From: Enterobacter_D sp963521185
GTDB taxonomy: Bacteria > Pseudomonadota > Gammaproteobacteria > Enterobacterales > Enterobacteriaceae
Length of the DNA stretch: 64,000 bases
Assembly: GCA_963521185.1 (NCBI GenBank)
Contig: CAUQTV010000003.1
Location: forward strand, 479,864 to 543,863
Reading direction: 5' to 3'
Shown: in pieces, positions 41,368-51,215 of the stretch
Position numbering within the stretch: the first letter of the stretch is position 1
Layout: the number at the start of each line of letters is the position of its first letter
Notes under the pieces: model-generated
The model's database searches: none
Told to the model about the DNA's origin: nothing
Seen by the model: the letters and a program-made list of their open reading frames with translations, nothing else
Position numbers and translations under genes: made by a program

Positions 41368-43269
41368 TCATTGATCCTCTGCCGCCGACACTGCCGGGTT
41401 TTCCGCAGGCAATTCGGTGTTGTTATCCCCCAGCATGATGTGGTCAAGGATCTGGCGCATGATGGTACCGACCGCCGGGCCAGCACCGCCGTTTTCCAGA
41501 ATGATTGCCACCGCAACCTGAGGTTTATCGTAGGGGGCAAACGCCGTCATGAGTTTGTGGTCACGCAGGCGTTCAGCAATTTTATGTGCGTTATAGGTTT
41601 CGTTGGCCTTCAGGCCAAAGACCTGTGCCGTCCCGGATTTTGCGGCGGCTTTGTACGGGGCATCGGCGAAATATTTATGGCCGGTGCCGTTCGGGCGGTT
41701 TGCCACGCCGTACATGCCGTCTTTGGCGATCTCCCAGTAGCCTGAGTGAATATCGCCGACCGGCGGTTGATCGGGCTGTTTCCACGGCACCTGTTGGCCG
41801 TTCACCAGCGTGCTCATCAGCAGGTGCGGCACTTTCACGATACCGTCGTTAATCAGGATCATCATCGCCTTGTTCATCTGAATGGGCGTGGCGGTCCAGT
41901 AACCCTGACCAATGCCCACTGGAATGGTGTCGCCCTGATACCACGGCTTCTTAAAGCGTTTGAGCTTCCATTCGCGCGTTGGCATGTTGCCGGAACGCTC
42001 TTCGGAGAGGTCAATACCGGTGTAATGACCGTAGCCAAATTTGCTCAGCCACTCGGACAGGCGGTCGATACCCATATCATAGGCCACCTGATAGAAGAAG
42101 GTATCTGCCGATTCCTCCAGCGATTTGGTGACGTTAAGATGTCCGTGGCCCCATTTTTTCCAGTCGCGGTAGCGCTTCTCGGAACCCGGTAACTGCCACC
42201 AGCCGGGATCGAACAGGCTGGTATTGCGGGTGATGACGCCTGCGCTCAGCGCCGAGACTGCAACGTAGGGTTTAACGGTAGAGGCGGGCGGGTAAACCCC
42301 CTGCGTCGCGCGGTTAACCAGCGGCGTATTGGGATCGTTTAACAGCGCGCTGTAATCTTTGCTGGAGATGCCGTCCACAAACAGGTTCGGGTTATAGCTT
42401 GGCATAGAGACCAGCGCCAGGATCCCGCCGTTGCGCGGATCGGTAACCACTACCGCCGCGCGACTGCCCGCCAGCAGGGTTTCGATATAGGTCTGAAGTT
42501 TTAAGTCCAGCGTCAGGTAAATGTCGTGCCCGGCCTGCGGCGGCACCTCTTTTAACTGACGGATCACGCGGCCACGGTTGTTGACCTCGACCTCTTCATA
42601 GCCGGTCTGACCGTGCAGCGCGTCTTCATAGTAACGCTCGATGCCCTGCTTGCCGATATCATGGGTTGCGGCATAGTTTGCCAGCGTGCCGTCTTTATCG
42701 AGGCGCTTCACGTCGCTGTCGTTAATTTTTGAGACGTAGCCAATGACGTGCGTCAGCGCCGAACCGTAAGGATAGTAACGGCGTTTGTAGCCTTTGACTT
42801 CCACGCCGGGAAAGCGGTACTGATTGACGGCAAAGCGCGCGACCTGCACTTCAGTCAGATTGGACTTTACGGCAATGGAGGTGAAGCGGTGCGAACGGGC
42901 GCGCTCTTTTTTAAAGTTAGCGATGTCATCATCGTTCAAATCGACGACGTTACGCAGCGCATCCAGCGTTTGCTGCACGTTGTCGACCTTCTCAGGCATC
43001 ATTTCAACCTGATAAATGGTGCGATTGAGCGCCAGCGGCGTGCCGTTACGATCGTAAATAATGCCGCGACTGGGCGCGATGGGCACCAGTTTGATACGGT
43101 TTTCGTTCGAACGCGTCTGATAGTCGGTATGACGGACAATTTGCAGATTGTAGAGATTGGCGACAAGCACACCAGACAGCAGCAAAATCCCCGTAAAGGC
43201 GACCACCGCCCTGCGCACAAACAGCGCGGACTCAGCCGTATAGTCGCGAAAAGAATTCTGTAATTTCAT
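41368..43269 (-). CDS. mrdA: Elongasome transpeptidase PBP2 (MrdA)
   Basis: A class B penicillin-binding protein of 633 residues: a short cytoplasmic N-terminus, one membrane helix (about residues 22-45), a pedestal domain and a transpeptidase domain. Active-site Ser is in PPASTVKPY (near residue 330), second motif in EESADTFF, and KSGTAQV as the KTG-type motif. It cross-links glycan made by RodA. First of the mrdA-mrdB-rlpA-dacA series; follows rlmH by 29 bp. Confidence 0.97.
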   Translation of the reverse strand: MKLQNSFRDYTAESALFVRRAVVAFTGILLLSGVLVANLYNLQIVRHTDYQTRSNENRIKLVPIAPSRGIIYDRNGTPLALNRTIYQVEMMPEKVDNVQQTLDALRNVVDLNDDDIANFKKERARSHRFTSIAVKSNLTEVQVARFAVNQYRFPGVEVKGYKRRYYPYGSALTHVIGYVSKINDSDVKRLDKDGTLANYAATHDIGKQGIERYYEDALHGQTGYEEVEVNNRGRVIRQLKEVPPQAGHDIYLTLDLKLQTYIETLLAGSRAAVVVTDPRNGGILALVSMPSYNPNLFVDGISSKDYSALLNDPNTPLVNRATQGVYPPASTVKPYVAVSALSAGVITRNTSLFDPGWWQLPGSEKRYRDWKKWGHGHLNVTKSLEESADTFFYQVAYDMGIDRLSEWLSKFGYGHYTGIDLSEERSGNMPTREWKLKRFKKPWYQGDTIPVGIGQGYWTATPIQMNKAMMILINDGIVKVPHLLMSTLVNGQQVPWKQPDQPPVGDIHSGYWEIAKDGMYGVANRPNGTGHKYFADAPYKAAAKSGTAQVFGLKANETYNAHKIAERLRDHKLMTAFAPYDKPQVAVAIILENGGAGPAVGTIMRQILDHIMLGDNNTELPAENPAVSAAEDQ

Positions 43270-43298
43270 CCGCTGTTTAATCTACCTAAGGCTCTTGA

Positions 43299-43766
43299 CT
43301 ACTCACGGTGATAAGGATGATTGGTCGTTATGCTCCATGCACGATACAGGCTTTCAGCTACCAGCACCCTGACCAGCGGGTGGGGAAGTGTCAGTGCAGA
43401 GAGAGACCAACTTTGTTCAGCTGCCGCTTTGCAGGCGGGGGATAACCCTTCCGGCCCGCCGATAAGCAGGCTGACGTCGCGTCCGTCCTGCTTCCAGCGC
43501 TCCAGCTCATGCGCCAGTTGCGGCGTATCCCAGGGCTTGCCCGGAATATCGAGGGTGACGATGCGGTTTTTGCCAGCCGCAGCCAGCATTAACTCACCCT
43601 CTTTTTCGAGAATACGTTTGATATCCGCGTTTTTACCGCGCTTTCCGGCGGGAATTTCAACCAGCTCGAACGGCATGTCCTTTGGAAAACGACGCAGATA
43701 TTCAGTAAAACCGGTTTGTACCCAGTCTGGCATTTTGGTGCCGACGGCGACCAGTTGAAGCTTCAC
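43299..43766 (-). CDS. rlmH: 23S rRNA pseudouridine1915 N3-methyltransferase RlmH
   Basis: A 155-residue SPOUT-class methyltransferase with the trefoil-knot region visible in LLIGGPEGLSPACKAAAEQS and LTLPHPLVRVLVAESLYRAW. It acts on the assembled 70S ribosome. The gene lies 3 bp after rsfS, so both ribosome factors are co-expressed ahead of the mrdA operon. Confidence 0.97.
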   Translation of the reverse strand: MKLQLVAVGTKMPDWVQTGFTEYLRRFPKDMPFELVEIPAGKRGKNADIKRILEKEGELMLAAAGKNRIVTLDIPGKPWDTPQLAHELERWKQDGRDVSLLIGGPEGLSPACKAAAEQSWSLSALTLPHPLVRVLVAESLYRAWSITTNHPYHRE

Positions 43767-43769
43767 GCA

Positions 43770-44087
43770 TTAACCCCAGAGTTTTTCCAGCTCGTACAGA
43801 CGACGGCTCTCTTCCTGCATGACGTGAACAATCACCTCACCTAAGTCTACAACCACCCAGTCGGCGACGTTTTCGCCTTCAACACCCAGCGGCAGCATGC
43901 CTGCGGCGCGGGATTCCTGTACCACGTGGTCAGCGATGGACATCACATGGCGGCTGGAGGTGCCGGTGCAAATGATCATACAATCGGTGATGCTGGATTT
44001 ACCCTGCACGTCTATCGTTACGATGTCCTGACCTTTCAGATCATCAATTTTGTCGACAACAAAATCCTGGAGTTCTTTACCCTGCAA
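43770..44087 (-). CDS. rsfS: Ribosome silencing factor RsfS
   Basis: A 105-residue Iojap/RsfS-family protein that binds ribosomal protein L14 and blocks subunit joining in stationary phase. Conserved stretch SSITDCMIICTGTSSRHVMSI cannot be misread. The start is TTG 44087 with AGGGGGA ahead, matching the E. coli length; the longer in-frame upstream ORF has no support. The 269-bp gap to cobC holds its promoter and nothing else recognisable. Confidence 0.95.
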   Translation of the reverse strand: MQGKELQDFVVDKIDDLKGQDIVTIDVQGKSSITDCMIICTGTSSRHVMSIADHVVQESRAAGMLPLGVEGENVADWVVVDLGEVIVHVMQEESRRLYELEKLWG

Positions 44088-44356
44088 GTGTTCCCCCTGG
44101 GAGCGTGAAAATAGCAATAAATAACGGTGAGACAGTATACCTGAACTGTCGGCCTGGCGTGACAAATGTCGCCAGTAAGGTTTTTGAAGTGGGCTATCAT
44201 CCCACCCCATGCGCGAGATTGCATCGCCATTTTTGTAAAACAATTTCTGTAAGTCTTTGCCTGGCGGGGCAACTCCGGCAGCGGAGGATAACAGCCTCTC
44301 AGGGCGTGTCAATGATGGAATCGCCGCGAAGGGCAAGGCGGGCACAAAAAACGGGG

Positions 44357-44971
44357 TTAATCAGCGTTTGCCTGCCAGACGGCGCGACTGTTTAACACGC
44401 TGAGCGTGGCGAAGTCGTCATAGAAGTCGATAGCACTCCATGCGCCCTGTGCCACGCGAAAATGCCACAGCGACGCTGCGGGCATCTTTAACAGGCTGGC
44501 AATTAACAGACTCAGCACGCCCTGATGACTGACCACCAGCACATTGTCATGGTGTTTATAGGCCTCAAGTTCGGCGATAAAACGCTGCACGCGGGTGGAG
44601 AACGCCTGAAAGCCCTCACCGTTGGTGGGAATGGCGTTTTGCCAGTCGCTGCACCAGGCGGCGTAACTTGCGGCATCTTCCTGGGCCAGATCGCGGTGGT
44701 GGCGCATTTCCCAGTCGCCAAAAAACATCTCGTTGAGCAGTGGCGTGGTGTGAAAAGGGATATCGCGTGCGTCGAGGGCCAGTTGCGCGGTATGCTGCGC
44801 CCGTTCCAGTGCGCTGCAAATGACCTGATCGAAAGGGACTTCACGCAGCAGCGCATGGAGCGTTTTCGCCTGGCTTATTCCGCGAGAGGTCAGCGCCGTG
44901 GGGGCGTGCCCGCTGTAAAGCCCGGCAACGTTTGCCTCGGTTTCTCCATGACGAATCAGCCACAACCGCAT
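44357..44971 (-). CDS. cobC: Alpha-ribazole phosphatase CobC
   Basis: A 204-residue histidine phosphatase. The RHGE motif is RHGETEAN at residues 7-14, with the second catalytic His in VVSHQGVLS. It dephosphorylates alpha-ribazole-5'-phosphate or adenosylcobalamin phosphate in the late steps of vitamin B12 assembly. Divergent from cobD, an arrangement shared with Salmonella. Confidence 0.9.
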   Translation of the reverse strand: MRLWLIRHGETEANVAGLYSGHAPTALTSRGISQAKTLHALLREVPFDQVICSALERAQHTAQLALDARDIPFHTTPLLNEMFFGDWEMRHHRDLAQEDAASYAAWCSDWQNAIPTNGEGFQAFSTRVQRFIAELEAYKHHDNVLVVSHQGVLSLLIASLLKMPAASLWHFRVAQGAWSAIDFYDDFATLSVLNSRAVWQANAD

Positions 44972-45069
44972 ACGCTATCCTCCTGATTTTTTCTGTTCAA
45001 AGTCTAACATTGTGCTCTGAAGACGCACGGATTTTTCGTTAAGATAGCCCTTTTAACCGGAGCAAACAC

Positions 45070-46164
45070 ATGGCTTTGTTGCACAGCGCGCACGGCGGAA
45101 ATATCCGCGAAGCCGCCGAACTGTTAGGGATAACGCCCGATGCGTTACTGGATTTTAGCGCCAACATTAATCCCGCCGGGATGCCGTTGTCGCTAAAACA
45201 GGCGTTGGTGGACAATATGGCGGTGGCTGAGCGCTATCCGGACGTGGAGTATCAGCGACTGCATCAGACGCTGGCGGCGCATCATCGTGTGCCGGTGGAG
45301 TGGGTGCTGGCGGGCAACGGTGAAACAGAAGCCATCTTTACGCTGGTGAACGGCCTTGCGCCACGCCGCGCGTTGCTGGTGACGCCGGGTTTTGCGGAGT
45401 ATCGACGCGCACTGGAGATCGCCGGTTGTGAGGTAGTGAATTTTGCGCTCAGCGAAGCCGACGGCTGGCAGGTAACGGAGGCGATTCTGGACGCCCTGAC
45501 GCCGGATCTCGACTGCCTGTTTTTGTGCACGCCGAATAACCCAACGGGTTTACTGCCTGACGAGGCGCTGATGCAGGACATTGCCGCACGCTGCCATGCG
45601 CAGGGTATTACGTTGATCCTGGATGAAGCCTTTATCGATTTTATTGCAGGTCACAGCGGTTTTGTGCCCTGGCTGGCGAACAACCCGCACGTCTGGGTTC
45701 TGCGTTCGCTGACCAAGTTCTACGCCATTCCCGGCCTGCGGTTGGGCTATCTGCTCAACAGCAATGCCCGTGCCGTTGCCCGACTTCGGGCGCAGCAAAT
45801 GCCGTGGTCCATTAACGCGTTCGCCGCGCTGGCGGGTGAAGTTATTCTGCACGACACCGCGTATCAGCAGGCGACGTGGCAATGGCTCAACGCTGAAAGG
45901 CCACGTCTGTTTCAGGCGCTCGCCGCGCTGCCGGGGCTTACCCTGTGGCCGGGCTGCGTGAATTATCTTTTTTTACGTTGTGATGTAGACGGGCTGGATT
46001 TGCAGCATGCGCTGCTGGAGCGGCATATTTTGATCCGCAGCTGCGGTAACTATCCAGGACTGGACGGGCGCTATTACCGCGTGGCGGTGCGCAGCGCCGG
46101 AGAAAACGATCGCTTAATCGAGGCGATGCAGCAGGTGCTTAGCGGTAAAGGTGGTGTTGATTAA
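45070..46164 (+). CDS. cobD: Threonine-phosphate decarboxylase CobD
   Basis: A PLP enzyme of 364 residues that makes (R)-1-amino-2-propanol phosphate, the linker of the cobalamin nucleotide loop. Fold-type I; the PLP lysine is Lys216 in LRSLTKFYAIPGLRLGY, the same number as in the Salmonella enzyme; CTPNNPTG and LILDEAFIDF are further cofactor motifs. E. coli K-12 lacks this gene here, so its presence suggests a fuller cobalamin pathway elsewhere in the genome. Its 3' end overlaps that of nadD by 26 bp. Confidence 0.94.
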   Translation: MALLHSAHGGNIREAAELLGITPDALLDFSANINPAGMPLSLKQALVDNMAVAERYPDVEYQRLHQTLAAHHRVPVEWVLAGNGETEAIFTLVNGLAPRRALLVTPGFAEYRRALEIAGCEVVNFALSEADGWQVTEAILDALTPDLDCLFLCTPNNPTGLLPDEALMQDIAARCHAQGITLILDEAFIDFIAGHSGFVPWLANNPHVWVLRSLTKFYAIPGLRLGYLLNSNARAVARLRAQQMPWSINAFAALAGEVILHDTAYQQATWQWLNAERPRLFQALAALPGLTLWPGCVNYLFLRCDVDGLDLQHALLERHILIRSCGNYPGLDGRYYRVAVRSAGENDRLIEAMQQVLSGKGGVD

Positions 46165-46780
46165 TGTAGTCGAGCACGCTGGCCGGTAACAGGTCATCAC
46201 AGCTTTCACCGCGCTCAAGCCGCTCGCGGATGAGCGTGGCGGAAATGTTAAACCACGGCGTTTCCGCCAGATAGATTTTTCCGGCGGGCAGGGCGTGCAG
46301 ATCGTCCGCGCTGTGTGTCAGATGCCTTTCCAGCCACTGCTGCTGCGCTTCATCGGGCATCGTCATGGCGTAACCGGGGCGGCGACAGACGATCAGGTGG
46401 CAGTTCGTCAGAATAGTGTCGTAGTGGTGCCAGGTGTGAAACGTCAGTAGCGAATCCTGACCAATAATAAACGCCAGCGGGCGCACGGGGCCTTGCTCTT
46501 CGCGCCATGCCTGTAAAGTCTGGGCGGTATAGGAGGGGGTGTCGCGTTTGAGTTCGCGTTCGTCCAGCGTAAACAAGGGTTTGTCGGCAATCGCCAGCGC
46601 CAGCATGGCTTTGCGCTGTTGGCTGGTGGCGTCGGGCTGAGGGCGATGGGGCGGCACATTATTAGGCATGACGATCACACGCGACAAACCAATCTGATTT
46701 GCCAGCGCTTCAACCGGTAAAAGATGCCCGTAGTGCACGGGATCAAAGGTGCCACCAAACAGTGCCTGCAACTGATTCAT
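46139..46780 (-). CDS. nadD: Nicotinate-nucleotide adenylyltransferase NadD
   Basis: Makes deamido-NAD from nicotinate mononucleotide and ATP; essential. 213 residues with the nucleotidyltransferase motif GGTFDPVHYGH near the N-terminus and ISATLIRERL (ISSTxxR-type) near the C-terminus. The start at 46780 follows the holA stop by one base, so the genes are coupled; a longer frame upstream lies inside holA. Confidence 0.97.
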   Translation of the reverse strand: MNQLQALFGGTFDPVHYGHLLPVEALANQIGLSRVIVMPNNVPPHRPQPDATSQQRKAMLALAIADKPLFTLDERELKRDTPSYTAQTLQAWREEQGPVRPLAFIIGQDSLLTFHTWHHYDTILTNCHLIVCRRPGYAMTMPDEAQQQWLERHLTHSADDLHALPAGKIYLAETPWFNISATLIRERLERGESCDDLLPASVLDYINQHHLYR

Positions 46781-46781
46781 A

Positions 46782-47813
46782 TCAACCATCAATAAAAACG
46801 TCTGCCAGTCCCTTATGACAGAGTAGCAGAGAAAGTCCTTCCAGCTCGGCCCAGACCGACTGACCATAATCCTGCTTCACGGTTAATTCCGTGCGCATCA
46901 GCAGATGCACGGCCTGGCGCAGCTGATCGTGGCTAAGGCGGGTAAGCGCGTCGGTGGTGACCGCGCGGCGGTTCTGCCAGACGCGATGTTTGTCAAACAG
47001 GGTGCGCAGCGGCGTGTGGGCAGACTGGCGTTTGAGCGTCACCAGCGTCAACAATTCGCGCTGTACCGTGCGCAGTAAAATCACCGGTTCGCTGGCTTCC
47101 AGTCGCAGCTGCTGCAAAATATGCAGCGCACGTTTGCCTTTGCCCGCGAGCAGCGCATCGACCCAGTGGAACGGCGTAAAGTGAGCGGCGTCGTTCACCG
47201 CCTGTTCCACGCGTGGCAACGTCAGTTTACCATCCGGCCACAGCAGTGAAAGGCGCTCTAACGCCTGGGCGAGGGCGAGCAAGTTGCCTTCGTAGCAGTA
47301 GCAGAGTAGCTGATTGGCGGCGTCATCAAGTTGCAGGTTATTTTGCTTCGCGCGGTTGGCCACCCAGCGTGGTAAATGGGCCTGTTCCGGCGTCTGGCAG
47401 GTCACCTGGACCCCACGGCTGGCAAGGGCGGTAAACCAGGCCGCGTTTTCCTGTGATTTGGTCAGCTTGTTGCCGCGCACAATCAGCAGCAGATCGTCAT
47501 GCAGTAGGCTCACCAGCGTGGTGAGCTGTTCATTGATGGCGGCATTGGGGCCGTTTTCAGGAAGCTGGAGTAACAGCGTCTGGCGGCTGGCAAACAGGCT
47601 CATGGCCTGGCACAGCGAAAAGAGCGTCGTCCAGTCGGTGCTGGCCTCTACGGTGACGCTGTGGTGTTCATCAAACCCCTGACTGACCGCAGCCTGGCGC
47701 ACATCGTCCTGGCTCTCCTGCAACAGCAGCGGATCGTTTCCGAAGAGCAGATACGCCGCGCGTAGCCCTTCATTGAGCTGCGCGCGGAGTTGTTCAGGGT
47801 ACAGCTTAAGCAT
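46782..47813 (-). CDS. holA: DNA polymerase III delta subunit HolA
   Basis: A 343-residue clamp-loader subunit that opens the beta clamp. It shows the family N-terminus MLKLYPEQLRAQL and YLLFGNDPLLLQES, a degenerate AAA+ domain, with the beta-binding QAMSLFASRQTLLL element. Its start codon overlaps the lptE stop by one base. Core replication gene in its usual place between lptE and nadD. Confidence 0.96.
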   Translation of the reverse strand: MLKLYPEQLRAQLNEGLRAAYLLFGNDPLLLQESQDDVRQAAVSQGFDEHHSVTVEASTDWTTLFSLCQAMSLFASRQTLLLQLPENGPNAAINEQLTTLVSLLHDDLLLIVRGNKLTKSQENAAWFTALASRGVQVTCQTPEQAHLPRWVANRAKQNNLQLDDAANQLLCYCYEGNLLALAQALERLSLLWPDGKLTLPRVEQAVNDAAHFTPFHWVDALLAGKGKRALHILQQLRLEASEPVILLRTVQRELLTLVTLKRQSAHTPLRTLFDKHRVWQNRRAVTTDALTRLSHDQLRQAVHLLMRTELTVKQDYGQSVWAELEGLSLLLCHKGLADVFIDG

Positions 47814-48382
47814 CAGTTACCCAGCGAGGTTGGCGCGTCGGGTTCTTGCGCATGGGTGTCTACCACCGGTGCGTCTTCATCCGTGCTTAACTTATGAACG
47901 CTTGGCAGCTTACGCACCAGTTGCTCAGCCGCTTTATCGTACATCTCCTGGATAATGATGGCTTGCTCAGCATCCTTCGCCAGTGCGGTTTGCGGGTTAT
48001 CGAAGAAGGAACGATACACTTTGGTGCTGATGGGGTAGATCCCCTGATTCGGGATCAGCACCGACGCAGACACGTTCAATACCATCTGATATTCCGCCGT
48101 ACGACCGTTCTGGAAGATCGACGCGGTGTCTTTCGACAGCGCGGCTCTGCCCAGACGCAGTGAAGGCACGTCCTTACGTAACGAATCTTTCTCTAGCACG
48201 TCGACGCCGTTCAGGCGCAACTGGGTGCGAATTGCACGGCTCAGCGGACCGTAGGGATCCGATGTGTCGAACATAATGGTTTTCATCTCGCCCGGTACCG
48301 GCGTGGAATTACGTAAATGCCAGCCGCAACCGGCGGTAACCAGTACCGCCAGAGATAATAACAATGTTGCCAGATATCGCAC
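47813..48382 (-). CDS. lptE: LPS-assembly lipoprotein LptE
   Basis: A 189-residue outer-membrane lipoprotein that plugs the LptD barrel and helps insert lipopolysaccharide. Signal peptide with lipobox VTAGC (Cys19), followed by GWHLRNSTPVPGEM typical of the family. Lies 14 bp after leuS. Confidence 0.96.
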   Translation of the reverse strand: MRYLATLLLSLAVLVTAGCGWHLRNSTPVPGEMKTIMFDTSDPYGPLSRAIRTQLRLNGVDVLEKDSLRKDVPSLRLGRAALSKDTASIFQNGRTAEYQMVLNVSASVLIPNQGIYPISTKVYRSFFDNPQTALAKDAEQAIIIQEMYDKAAEQLVRKLPSVHKLSTDEDAPVVDTHAQEPDAPTSLGN

Positions 48383-48396
48383 GCTTCCTCCCGCGC

Positions 48397-50979
48397 TTAG
48401 CCAACGACCAGATTGAGCAGTTTACCCGGAACGTAAATCACTTTACGCACGGTAACGCCCTCAAGATATTTCGCCACCAGATGCTCCTGACCCGCACGTT
48501 CACGTACCTGGGCTTCGGTAGCATCAACCGCGACGGTAATTTTACCGCGGACTTTGCCATTGACCTGAACCACCACCAGCGTGGAGTCTTCGACCATCGC
48601 TTTGTCGTCAGCGACCGGCCACGGTGCACTGTCGATATCGCCTTCGCCGTGAAGCTCCTGCCACAGCGTGAAGCAGGCGTGCGGTGTGAACGGGTTGAGC
48701 ATGCGAACCACTGACAGCAGCGCTTCGTGCATCAGCGCGCGGTCCTGCTCGCTCTCCTGCGGTGCTTTCGCCAGCTTGTTCATCAGTTCCATAATAGCCG
48801 CAATCGCGGTATTGAAGGTCTGACGACGGCCAATATCATCGGTCACTTTGGCAATGGTTTTGTGCACGTCGCGGCGCAGGGCTTTCTGATCGTCGCTCAG
48901 GCTGTCGGCGTTAAGCGCGCTCACGGCACCGGCAGAGGTGTGCTCGTAAACCAGTTTCCATACGCGCTTCAGGAAGCGGTTGGCCCCTTCAACGCCTGAT
49001 TCCTGCCATTCCAGCGTCATGTCAGCCGGTGAGGCAAACATCATGAACAGACGTACGGTATCCGCGCCATAACGTTCAACCATGACCTGCGGATCGATAC
49101 CGTTATTTTTGGACTTGGACATTTTGCTCATGCCGGTGTACACCAGCTCGTGACCGGCGGCATCTGTCGCCTTCACAATGCGGCCTTTTTCGTCACGTTC
49201 AACGATAGCGTCAGCCGGAGAGACCCAGTTGCGCTCGCCGCTGGCACCCAGATAGTAGAACGCGTCAGCCAGTACCATGCCCTGGCACAGCAGCTGTTTC
49301 GCCGGTTCGTCTGAGTTGACCAGGCCCGCATCGCGCATCAGCTTGTGGAAGAAGCGGAAGTAGAGCAGGTGCATGATGGCGTGTTCAATACCGCCAATGT
49401 AGATGTCGACCGGCAGCCAGTAGTTCGCCGCTTTGCTGTCCAGCATGCCTTCATTGTGCTGCGGGCAGGTATAGCGAGCGTAGTACCAGGAGGACTCCAT
49501 GAAGGTGTCGAAGGTGTCGGTTTCACGCAGCGCGGGCTGGCCGTTAACGGTGGTTTTCGCCCACTCGGGATCGGCTTTGATTGGGCTGGTAATGCCGTCC
49601 ATGACGACATCTTCCGGCAGGATCACCGGCAGTTGGTCTTCAGGCGTTGGCAGCACGGTGCCATCTTCCAGCGTGACCATCGGGATAGGCGCGCCCCAGT
49701 AACGCTGACGGGAGACACCCCAGTCGCGCAGACGGTAGTTAATTTTACGCTCGCCCACGCCCAACGCCGCCAGTTTGTCGGCAATGGCGTTGAAGCCGTC
49801 CTGATAGCTCAGGCCGCTGAATTCGCCGGAGTTGAACAGCGTGCCTTTTTCCGTCAGCGCCTGCTCAGAGAGATCCGGTTCGGTACCGTCGGCGGCGAGA
49901 ATGACGGGCTTGATGGTCAGGCCATACTTGCTGGCAAACTCGTAATCACGCTGATCGTGGCCTGGCACCGCCATCACCGCGCCGGTGCCGTACTCCATTA
50001 AGACGAAGTTCGCCGCCCAGACCGGAATGGCTTCGCCGGTCAGCGGATGAATGGCTTTATAACCGGTATCGACGCCTTTTTTCTCCATCGTCGCCATGTC
50101 GGCTTCGGCCACTTTCGTGCTGCGGCATTCGTCGATGAAGGCCGCCAGCGCCGGATTGTTTGCCGCCGCTTTCTGTGCCAGCGGGTGACCTGCGGCCACT
50201 GCGAGATAGGTGGCACCCATAAAGGTGTCCGGACGCGTGGTGTAGACGGTCAGTTTGCTGTCGTTGTCCGCGACGTTGAAGGTGATTTCCACGCCTTCAG
50301 AACGGCCAATCCAGTTACGCTGCATGGTTTTAACGGTATCTGGCCAGTGGTCCAGATTATCGAGATCGTTGAGCAACTCTTCCGCATAGGCGGTGATTTT
50401 GATAAACCACTGCGGGATCTCTTTACGCTCGACTTTGGTGTCGCAGCGCCAGCAGCAGCCGTCGATCACCTGTTCGTTCGCGAGAACGGTCTGGTCATTC
50501 GGACACCAGTTGACCGCAGAGGTCTTCTTATACACCAGGCCTTTTTTGTACAGCTCGGTGAAGAATTTTTGCTCCCAGCGGTAATATTCCGGGGTGCAGG
50601 TGGCCAGCTCGCGGCTCCAGTCATAGCCGAAGCCCAGCATTTTGAGCTGGTTCTTCATGTAGGCGATGTTGTCATAGGTCCAGGGTGCGGGAGCCGTGTT
50701 GTTTTTCACCGCCGCGCCTTCAGCGGGCAGACCGAACGCATCCCAGCCGATGGGTTGCAGCACGTTTTTGCCCAGCATGCGCTGGTAACGGGAGATCACA
50801 TCGCCAATGGTGTAGTTACGCACGTGGCCCATGTGTAGTCGACCAGAAGGATAGGGAAGCATCGACAGGCAGTAATACTTCTCTTTGCTCTCGTCTTCGG
50901 TAACTTCAAAGGTACGCTTCTCGTCCCAGTGTTGCTGGACTTTCGATTCTATCTCTTCCGGGCGGTATTGCTCTTGCAT
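48397..50979 (-). CDS. leuS: Leucyl-tRNA synthetase LeuS
   Basis: Class I synthetase of 860 residues. HIGH-type motif in PYPSGRLHMGHVRNY, KMSKS motif in MSKMSKSKNNG, plus the CP1 editing domain and zinc-binding CCWRCDTKV. The start at 50979 (MQEQYRPEEIE) is the family start; an upstream open frame of 53 codons lies in the leader. The 236-bp divergent region to ybeL contains both promoters; no leader-peptide attenuator was recognised. Confidence 0.98.
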   Translation of the reverse strand: MQEQYRPEEIESKVQQHWDEKRTFEVTEDESKEKYYCLSMLPYPSGRLHMGHVRNYTIGDVISRYQRMLGKNVLQPIGWDAFGLPAEGAAVKNNTAPAPWTYDNIAYMKNQLKMLGFGYDWSRELATCTPEYYRWEQKFFTELYKKGLVYKKTSAVNWCPNDQTVLANEQVIDGCCWRCDTKVERKEIPQWFIKITAYAEELLNDLDNLDHWPDTVKTMQRNWIGRSEGVEITFNVADNDSKLTVYTTRPDTFMGATYLAVAAGHPLAQKAAANNPALAAFIDECRSTKVAEADMATMEKKGVDTGYKAIHPLTGEAIPVWAANFVLMEYGTGAVMAVPGHDQRDYEFASKYGLTIKPVILAADGTEPDLSEQALTEKGTLFNSGEFSGLSYQDGFNAIADKLAALGVGERKINYRLRDWGVSRQRYWGAPIPMVTLEDGTVLPTPEDQLPVILPEDVVMDGITSPIKADPEWAKTTVNGQPALRETDTFDTFMESSWYYARYTCPQHNEGMLDSKAANYWLPVDIYIGGIEHAIMHLLYFRFFHKLMRDAGLVNSDEPAKQLLCQGMVLADAFYYLGASGERNWVSPADAIVERDEKGRIVKATDAAGHELVYTGMSKMSKSKNNGIDPQVMVERYGADTVRLFMMFASPADMTLEWQESGVEGANRFLKRVWKLVYEHTSAGAVSALNADSLSDDQKALRRDVHKTIAKVTDDIGRRQTFNTAIAAIMELMNKLAKAPQESEQDRALMHEALLSVVRMLNPFTPHACFTLWQELHGEGDIDSAPWPVADDKAMVEDSTLVVVQVNGKVRGKITVAVDATEAQVRERAGQEHLVAKYLEGVTVRKVIYVPGKLLNLVVG

Positions 50980-51215
50980 GGCAGCCAGTGGTCCTGTTTT
51001 CAATACAGCTACAAACGTAGCCAATGGATGTGTTATTTCAGATCGGCATAGCATAGCCCAAACGCCCGTCTCAAAACAGCCTTTCACGCGCCAGACGACG
51101 AAAAGGACAGCGGCCAATCCTTGCACGAATTTACACACTCTGTGGCAGGCCTGGCAAAGCGAGTGAGAAATAACGTCTATTATTAGAGCTAGTTACTCAG
51201 CCCGGAGGCAAAAGC

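Noticed and set aside
43770..44345. 191-residue version of rsfS
   Set aside because: The added 86 residues lie in the promoter region; TTG 44087 with AGGGGGA gives the conserved 105-residue protein.
50980..51138. 53-codon N-terminal extension of leuS
   Set aside because: The family starts at MQEQYRPEEIE; the extension lies in the divergent promoter region with ybeL.
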